From an uncultured Paludibacter sp. (lineage in GTDB: Bacteria > Bacteroidota > Bacteroidia > Bacteroidales > Paludibacteraceae), in contig CALCBD010000040.1 in assembly GCA_937897985.1 (NCBI GenBank), forward strand, positions 1 to 64,000: a stretch of 64,000 bases of DNA, written 5' to 3'. How positions within the stretch are numbered: position 1 is the stretch's first letter; every line of letters begins with the position of its first letter. The translations under genes were made by a program, and so were the position numbers. The notes under the pieces were generated by a model. That model did no database searches. It was not told the origin of the DNA and saw only the letters and a list, made by a program, of their open reading frames with translations. This document shows, one piece after another, positions 59,438-64,000 of the stretch.

Positions 59438-60250
59438 ATGAAATTGTTCGGAAAAACCAATACTCCCCGGGAAGCTACTTTTTGGGATCATCTCGAAGTG
59501 CTCAGATGGAGCATTTTACGGGTTCTGGCTTTTGTGGCTGTATTGGTTTTTGTTTTTTTCAGTTTCAGGGATTTTCTTTTCGATGACATTATCTTCCCTC
59601 CTTTGAAACCGGATTTTGTCATCTATCGTTTTTTTTGTCAGTTGGGTGAGTGGTTACATATTCCTGATTTATGTCCGGGTGATTTTAAAATTCATCTTGT
59701 AAATTATAATCTGTCAGGACAATTCATGGCGCACATCAGCACTGCATTCACAGTAGCGCTGACTTTATCTGTCCCTTATTTATTGTTTGAAATCTGGAAG
59801 TTCATTTCTCCGGCTTTGTACCCGAACGAAAAACGAAATATGGGCTGGGTTTTTATTACTTCTTCTGTTTTATTTTATCTTGGTGTTGTAGTAAGTTATT
59901 ATCTGGTTTTTCCATTGACAATACGTTTTCTGGGCACATACGAGGTTTCGGAACTGGTTCCCAATCAAATTTCGCTTGAATCGTACCTGAACACTCTTAA
60001 TATCCTGATATTTTCGCTGGGAATTATGTTTGAACTTCCGGTATTGATATATTTTCTTTCGAGAATGGGCCTTGTTTCACGACAGATGCTCCGAAAATTC
60101 AGAAAACATGCTGTTGTTGTTATTCTGATTCTTGCTGCCATCATCACGCCCACCACCGACCCCTTCACCATGCTGGTGGTGGCACTTCCTATCTATTTGC
60201 TCTACGAATTAAGTATTATGGTAAGCAAACCGCGCAAAGAAACAGTTTGA
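59438..60250 (+). CDS. tatC: Sec-independent translocase protein TatC
   Basis: A 270-residue TatC with six membrane helices. The twin-arginine-recognition N-terminus reads EATFWDHLEVLRWSILR (13-29), followed by the usual long periplasmic loop (about 40-100) and helices near 105-127, 143-165, 185-205, 220-240 and 243-258. The conserved FxxExWKFISPALYPNEK near 118-135 and the late LAAIITPTTDPF are present. Together with TatA it forms the minimal twin-arginine translocase. It is convergent with the hydrogenase gene block, only 2 bases apart. Confidence 0.95.
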   Translation: MKLFGKTNTPREATFWDHLEVLRWSILRVLAFVAVLVFVFFSFRDFLFDDIIFPPLKPDFVIYRFFCQLGEWLHIPDLCPGDFKIHLVNYNLSGQFMAHISTAFTVALTLSVPYLLFEIWKFISPALYPNEKRNMGWVFITSSVLFYLGVVVSYYLVFPLTIRFLGTYEVSELVPNQISLESYLNTLNILIFSLGIMFELPVLIYFLSRMGLVSRQMLRKFRKHAVVVILILAAIITPTTDPFTMLVVALPIYLLYELSIMVSKPRKETV

Positions 60251-60252
60251 CA

Positions 60253-60744
60253 TCAACCCTCTTCGAGCATTAAATACTCGTCAATTATTCTTCGCACCTG
60301 CTGCGGGCTCACACGTCCGTAAACTTTTTCGCCAATAGTGACCACAGGAGCCAGACCGCATGCACCCACACACCTGATGCAGCTCAGACTGAACACACCG
60401 TCCTTTGTGGTTTCACCTGTTTTAATATTCAATCTCCTTTTGAATTCTTCGAGTACAAGTTCGCCCCCTCTGACGTAGCACGCAGTACCAAGGCAAACCG
60501 AAATCTGATACTTCCCTTTGGGAAGCATTGTAAAAAAAGAGTAGAACGACACAACACCATAAATTTTCGATACCGGAATATGAAGCTCGTGAGCAACCGC
60601 CGATTGTAATTCGGCAGGCAGATGGCCAAGCTCATGTTGCAGCTCGTGCAGGATATTGATAAGTTCGTGTTCATCATTCTTATATCGGGCGCAAATACTT
60701 TTTACGAGAATTTCTGCGGGTTCAGATAATTGCGTTTTGGTCAT
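60253..60744 (-). CDS. hydC: Thioredoxin-like [2Fe-2S] subunit of [FeFe] hydrogenase (NuoE/HydC-like)
   Basis: A 163-residue NuoE-type subunit. The two halves of its [2Fe-2S] site are CLGTACYVRGG (about 84-94) and SCIRCVGACGLAPVV (about 123-137). In bifurcating hydrogenases this is the HydC subunit next to the flavin subunit. It is the last gene of the minus-strand hydrogenase block, 87 bases after hydA. Its role is electron transfer to or from NAD(H). The 3' end meets tatC from the opposite strand. Confidence 0.85.
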   Translation of the reverse strand: MTKTQLSEPAEILVKSICARYKNDEHELINILHELQHELGHLPAELQSAVAHELHIPVSKIYGVVSFYSFFTMLPKGKYQISVCLGTACYVRGGELVLEEFKRRLNIKTGETTKDGVFSLSCIRCVGACGLAPVVTIGEKVYGRVSPQQVRRIIDEYLMLEEG

Positions 60745-60831
60745 ATTTTTCGTTTTTTGTTCATTTAAAAATTCATGTAATCAAAAAAAAAGAGGAAAAA
60801 TAACATAGTCCGGAATGTTCCGGAGTTAATT

Positions 60832-62583
60832 TCATTCTGCTTTTCTGTTAAAATAATTTGTATGCAGCAATTTATGTGATTTTTCACTCAGCGGTTTTCC
60901 CAAAAATTCAGCATACAATTTCAGTATGTCCGGGTTTTCATGTGATTTCCGGATGACTTTGAGCTCATCTTCGGTATATAGTGCGTGCTGACGTTTCATT
61001 AAAATATCCGCATTCCCATGATGATAGGGTTGTCCGCCACCTCCTATACAGCCACCGGGACACGACATGATTTCGATGGCATGAAAATGACTTTTCCCCT
61101 GTTCAATATCCTCGAGCAACTTACGGGCATTACCGAGACCATGAGCAATTCCAATGTTCAGTTCCAGCCCGTCGAAATCGACGATAGCTTTACGAAAACC
61201 TTCCATTCCGCGAAGTTCTTCGAAGTTGATACGTGGCAATGCTTTTCCTGTCTGGATTTCGTAAGCAGTGCGCACAGCAGCTTCGATTACTCCGCCTGTT
61301 GTTCCGAACAAAACGCCGGCTCCGGTCGATTGTCCCAAAGGTTCATCAAAATCTTCCTCAGGCAAAGTAGTCAGATCAATATTGCACAACTTGATCAGAT
61401 GCGCCAGCTCGCGGGTGGTAAGCACAATATCGACATCAGGATTACCATCAACATAAAATTCGTCCCTGCCACGTTCATATTTTTTAGCCACACAGGGCAT
61501 AATGGAAACAACAATCATGTTTTTACGATCAACTCCCAGCTTTTCGGCTAAATATGTTTTCGCTATTGAACCAAACATTTGCTGTGGCGAACGGGCTGTA
61601 GAAGGAATATCAATTAATTCGGGGAACTGATGTTCGAAAAATTTCACCCAGGCGGGGCAACAGGAGGTAAGTATCGGTAATTTTACGGATTTATCTCCCT
61701 TCAGAAAGGCATTTAAGCGCTGAAGCAATTCAGTGCCTTCTTCCATTATGGTCAGGTCGGCAGCAAAATCAGTGTCAAACACATAATTGAAGCCTAAACG
61801 GCGTAATGCTGCTACCATTTTTCCGGTGACAACGGTTCCGGCCTGATAGCCGAATTCCTCACCCAACGCTGCACGAACCGCCGGTGCTGTCTGAACGACC
61901 ACCACTTTTTCGCGGTCCGAAATAGCACGTACCACCGAAGTTGTTTCGTCCACTTCGGTAAGTGCACCTGTAGGGCAAACAGCCAGACACTGTCCGCAAA
62001 ACGTGCATTCAGAATGCATTAAATCTTTTTCGAAAGCAGGTGAAACAACTGAATTAAATCCGCGATGTACGGCCGACAGCACACCCACTGTCTGCACTTC
62101 ATTACACATCATTTCGCAACGGCGGCACATAATACATTTATCCGGATCGCGGATTATGGCCGGTGAATTATCAATTCGGTATGCCGACTGTTCGCCCTTG
62201 CAATGAATTTCACGTATTCCCAACCGGTGTGCCATGCGCTGAAGTTCACAATCACCCGACTTGGCACAGGTCAGACATTCGGCAGGATGATCCGAAAGAA
62301 TTAATTCGAGCACTGTACGGCGGGCATTGATCACCCTCATCGAATGCGTATTGATCATCATTCCTTCTTCCACTTCTGTACAGCACGAAGGAGTCAGATT
62401 TCGGCGACCATTTACTTCAACTACACAAATACGGCATCCTCCCGGCTTGTTTTCGATATTCATATCATGCAATTTCATGTGACAAAGCGTAGGAATATCA
62501 ATACCGGCCTTTTCGGCAGCTTCAAGTATTGTTGTACCCCGGGGAACCGATACAGTTTTTTGATCTATGGTGATTTTTATCAT
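60832..62583 (-). CDS. hydA: [FeFe] hydrogenase catalytic subunit (HydA)
   Basis: A 583-residue [FeFe] hydrogenase. The N-terminal domain has a [2Fe-2S] ferredoxin site (34, 50, 53, 67 region), a histidine-ligated [4Fe-4S] (DHPAECLTCAKSGDC 98-112) and two further [4Fe-4S] ferredoxin groups (CIMCRRCEMMC and CTFCGQCLAVCP). The H-cluster motifs are TSCCPAW (306-312), MPCVAKKYE (362-370) and MSCPGGCIGGGGQP (506-519). It evolves or oxidises H2 in the cytosol. With NuoE/NuoF-like partners on either side it is the M3-type core of a multimeric, NAD(H)- and ferredoxin-linked enzyme, likely electron-bifurcating. Confidence 0.95.
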   Translation of the reverse strand: MIKITIDQKTVSVPRGTTILEAAEKAGIDIPTLCHMKLHDMNIENKPGGCRICVVEVNGRRNLTPSCCTEVEEGMMINTHSMRVINARRTVLELILSDHPAECLTCAKSGDCELQRMAHRLGIREIHCKGEQSAYRIDNSPAIIRDPDKCIMCRRCEMMCNEVQTVGVLSAVHRGFNSVVSPAFEKDLMHSECTFCGQCLAVCPTGALTEVDETTSVVRAISDREKVVVVQTAPAVRAALGEEFGYQAGTVVTGKMVAALRRLGFNYVFDTDFAADLTIMEEGTELLQRLNAFLKGDKSVKLPILTSCCPAWVKFFEHQFPELIDIPSTARSPQQMFGSIAKTYLAEKLGVDRKNMIVVSIMPCVAKKYERGRDEFYVDGNPDVDIVLTTRELAHLIKLCNIDLTTLPEEDFDEPLGQSTGAGVLFGTTGGVIEAAVRTAYEIQTGKALPRINFEELRGMEGFRKAIVDFDGLELNIGIAHGLGNARKLLEDIEQGKSHFHAIEIMSCPGGCIGGGGQPYHHGNADILMKRQHALYTEDELKVIRKSHENPDILKLYAEFLGKPLSEKSHKLLHTNYFNRKAE

Positions 62584-62639
62584 GATTAGTTAAATTTTTA
62601 ATTGATAAACATTTGATTCACATCCTGATTTCAGAATTT

Positions 62640-64000
62640 TTATTCAATCAGTATGGCTTCAAACTTACATTTTGAGTAGCATAAACCGCATTTGATGCAT
62701 TTATCCTGATGTATGTGATGAATCTTTGATTTCTCACCCGAAATGGCTTCTACGGGACAGTTGCGGAAACAAAGTGTACAACCGGTACATTTATCTTCAA
62801 TGATTGTAAAATTAATCAGGTCTTTACATTGTTTCGAAGGACATTTTTTTTCTTTTACATGGGCAACATATTCATCATAAAAATTAGTGAGCGTGGACAA
62901 TACAGGATTTGGCGAACTCTGTCCCAATCCGCAAAGGGAAGTATCTTTGATGACAAGCGATAATGATTTAAGCCGGACAAGATCTTCCATTGTTCCTTCA
63001 CCACTCGTGATTTTATCTAATTTCTCGTACAATCTTTTATTCCCTATTCTGCAAGGAGCACATTTTCCGCAGGACTCGTCGAGCGTAAATCCGAGGTAAA
63101 ATTTTGCAATGGAGACCATACAATCATTTTCGTCGAGTACAATCATTCCACCCGATCCCATCATCGAGCCGGCTTCAATCAGATTATCGTAATCGATGGG
63201 TGTATCAAGGTACTTTTCGCTCAGGCATCCTCCCGATGGACCACCGGTCTGAACTGCTTTAAACTTTTTCCCATCTTTTATTCCACCGCCAATGTCGTAT
63301 ATTATCTCACGCAATGTTGTCCCCATTGGCACTTCAATCAATCCGACATTATTAATTTTTCCGGCTAATGCAAAAACTTTAGTTCCTTTTGATTTTTCAG
63401 TACCAATAGCACTGAACCATTCAGCTCCTTTATTGATAATAACAGGTATATTTGCAAAGGTCTCCACATTATTCACATTGGTGGGCTTACCCATATAACC
63501 TTCGACCGAAGGGAAAGGAGGTTTGAAGGTAGGTTCACCACGGCATCCTTCCATCGAATGTATCAATGCGGTTTCTTCACCACAAACAAAGGCACCGGCA
63601 CCATACCTGATTTCAATTTCGAAATTAAAACCGGTTCCAAGTATATCCCTGCCAAGCAATCCGGTGTCGACTGCCTGTTGTAATGCACGTTTAAGTCGTT
63701 TTATGGCCAATGGATATTCGGCTCTGATGTAAATCAACCCTTTGTCGGCACCTATGCAATAACCGCAAATTGCCATTGCCTCGATCACCGAATGCGGATC
63801 GCCTTCGAGTATCGATCTGTCCATAAATGCACCCGGATCACCTTCATCGGCATTGCAAACCACATATTTTTGGCTGTTTTCTGACTTCCGGGTTATTTCC
63901 CATTTCAGGCCGGTGGGGAAACCGCCTCCTCCCCTGCCTCTTAATCCGGATTTTTTAACAATATCTATTACCTTTTCGGGAGTATATTCGGTAAGACATT
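62640..64000 (-). CDS. hydB: NuoF-like flavin/iron-sulfur subunit of [FeFe] hydrogenase (HydB), 5' end outside window
   Basis: A partial gene; the frame stays open to the window edge at 64000 and continues upstream. The visible part begins within a NuoF-type NADH/FMN domain ([13 protein letters not shown], then [14 protein letters not shown]). The [4Fe-4S] site [14 protein letters not shown] follows. The C-terminus adds two ferredoxin groups ([30 protein letters not shown]), as in HydB. The ATG at 63863 is an internal methionine and not the start. It oxidises NADH or reduces NAD and passes electrons to HydA. The missing N-terminus likely carries another [2Fe-2S] domain. Confidence 0.93.
   Translation of the reverse strand, partial: CLTEYTPEKVIDIVKKSGLRGRGGGGFPTGLKWEITRKSENSQKYVVCNADEGDPGAFMDRSILEGDPHSVIEAMAICGYCIGADKGLIYIRAEYPLAIKRLKRALQQAVDTGLLGRDILGTGFNFEIEIRYGAGAFVCGEETALIHSMEGCRGEPTFKPPFPSVEGYMGKPTNVNNVETFANIPVIINKGAEWFSAIGTEKSKGTKVFALAGKINNVGLIEVPMGTTLREIIYDIGGGIKDGKKFKAVQTGGPSGGCLSEKYLDTPIDYDNLIEAGSMMGSGGMIVLDENDCMVSIAKFYLGFTLDESCGKCAPCRIGNKRLYEKLDKITSGEGTMEDLVRLKSLSLVIKDTSLCGLGQSSPNPVLSTLTNFYDEYVAHVKEKKCPSKQCKDLINFTIIEDKCTGCTLCFRNCPVEAISGEKSKIHHIHQDKCIKCGLCYSKCKFEAILIE

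Noticed and set aside
62640..63863. Reading 63863 as the start of hydB
   Set aside because: The methionine lies just inside the [12 protein letters not shown] motif of the NADH/FMN domain, and the frame is open to 64000 with typical NuoF sequence upstream.

Overview
The window looks like chromosome from an anaerobic, fermentative member of the Bacteroidota, probably Bacteroidales (Paludibacter-like organisms would fit, but I cannot confirm genus). The evidence is a SusC/SusD pair, a type IX secretion (T9SS) style C-terminal domain, Bacteroidota-only families (DUF4271, DUF4286), a hemD-rnpA-yidD order, many TAnnTTTG (-7) promoter boxes, an AT-rich base composition, an [FeFe] hydrogenase set and a butyrate kinase. 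No phage, insertion sequence, CRISPR array or rRNA was seen.

Layout. 1-11.2 kb: housekeeping (dnaK 5' end, an SDR epimerase, LOG protein, DUF4271, hemD, rnpA, yidD, lpxK, purine nucleoside phosphorylase), a decayed RhuM pseudogene, then an ACT protein, a phenylacetate-CoA ligase and an aminotransferase. 11.2-24.1 kb: an orphan protein, a TonB-dependent receptor with a DUF2271 partner, an OmpA/TSP3 protein, a BlaR1/BlaI-like sensor-repressor pair, a T9SS-type subtilase, xseA, folB and a POT peptide transporter. 24.2-41 kb: a polysaccharide utilisation region (GH78-BNR fusion, SusD, SusC, GH140-like, GH2), split by a plus-strand block of a DapB-like protein, an antiporter and a TPR protein. 41.2-46.3 kb: nitroreductase, LtaS-like sulfatase-fold enzyme, tRNA-Ala, DUF4286, ruvC and butyrate kinase. 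46.3-50.5 kb: a 9-bp minisatellite, followed by an operon of PqqD-like, HPr-kinase-like and signal-peptidase/ABC-exporter fusion genes. 50.6-55.4 kb: gltX and three surface-glycan genes. 55.5-60.2 kb: an ECF S-component, a phosphoribosyltransferase and a Tat module (DUF362 protein, NapH/NapG-like iron-sulfur fusion, tatA, tatC). 60.2-64 kb: genes for a trimeric, probably electron-bifurcating [FeFe] hydrogenase, the last cut by the window end.

Best candidate for an unusual system: the operon at 46913-50305. A PqqD-type peptide chaperone and an HPr-kinase/phosphorylase-like ATPase precede one protein that joins an S26 (ER-type, Ser/His/Asp) signal-peptidase domain to a complete ABC exporter half. 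This looks like a serine-protease counterpart of the C39-peptidase ABC exporters (PCATs) that mature and export peptides, with a kinase and a recognition chaperone but no lasso cyclase, no B2 protease and no obvious precursor gene. The only nearby small-peptide candidate is a 14-codon reading frame with a strong ribosome binding site.

A second noteworthy design is the iron-sulfur protein at 57615-59141. It appears to be a NapH-like membrane protein fused through an internal twin-arginine signal to a NapG-like ferredoxin, and it sits next to a Tat-type DUF362 protein and tatAC. Functions are read from sequence motifs and family knowledge only. No database search was run.
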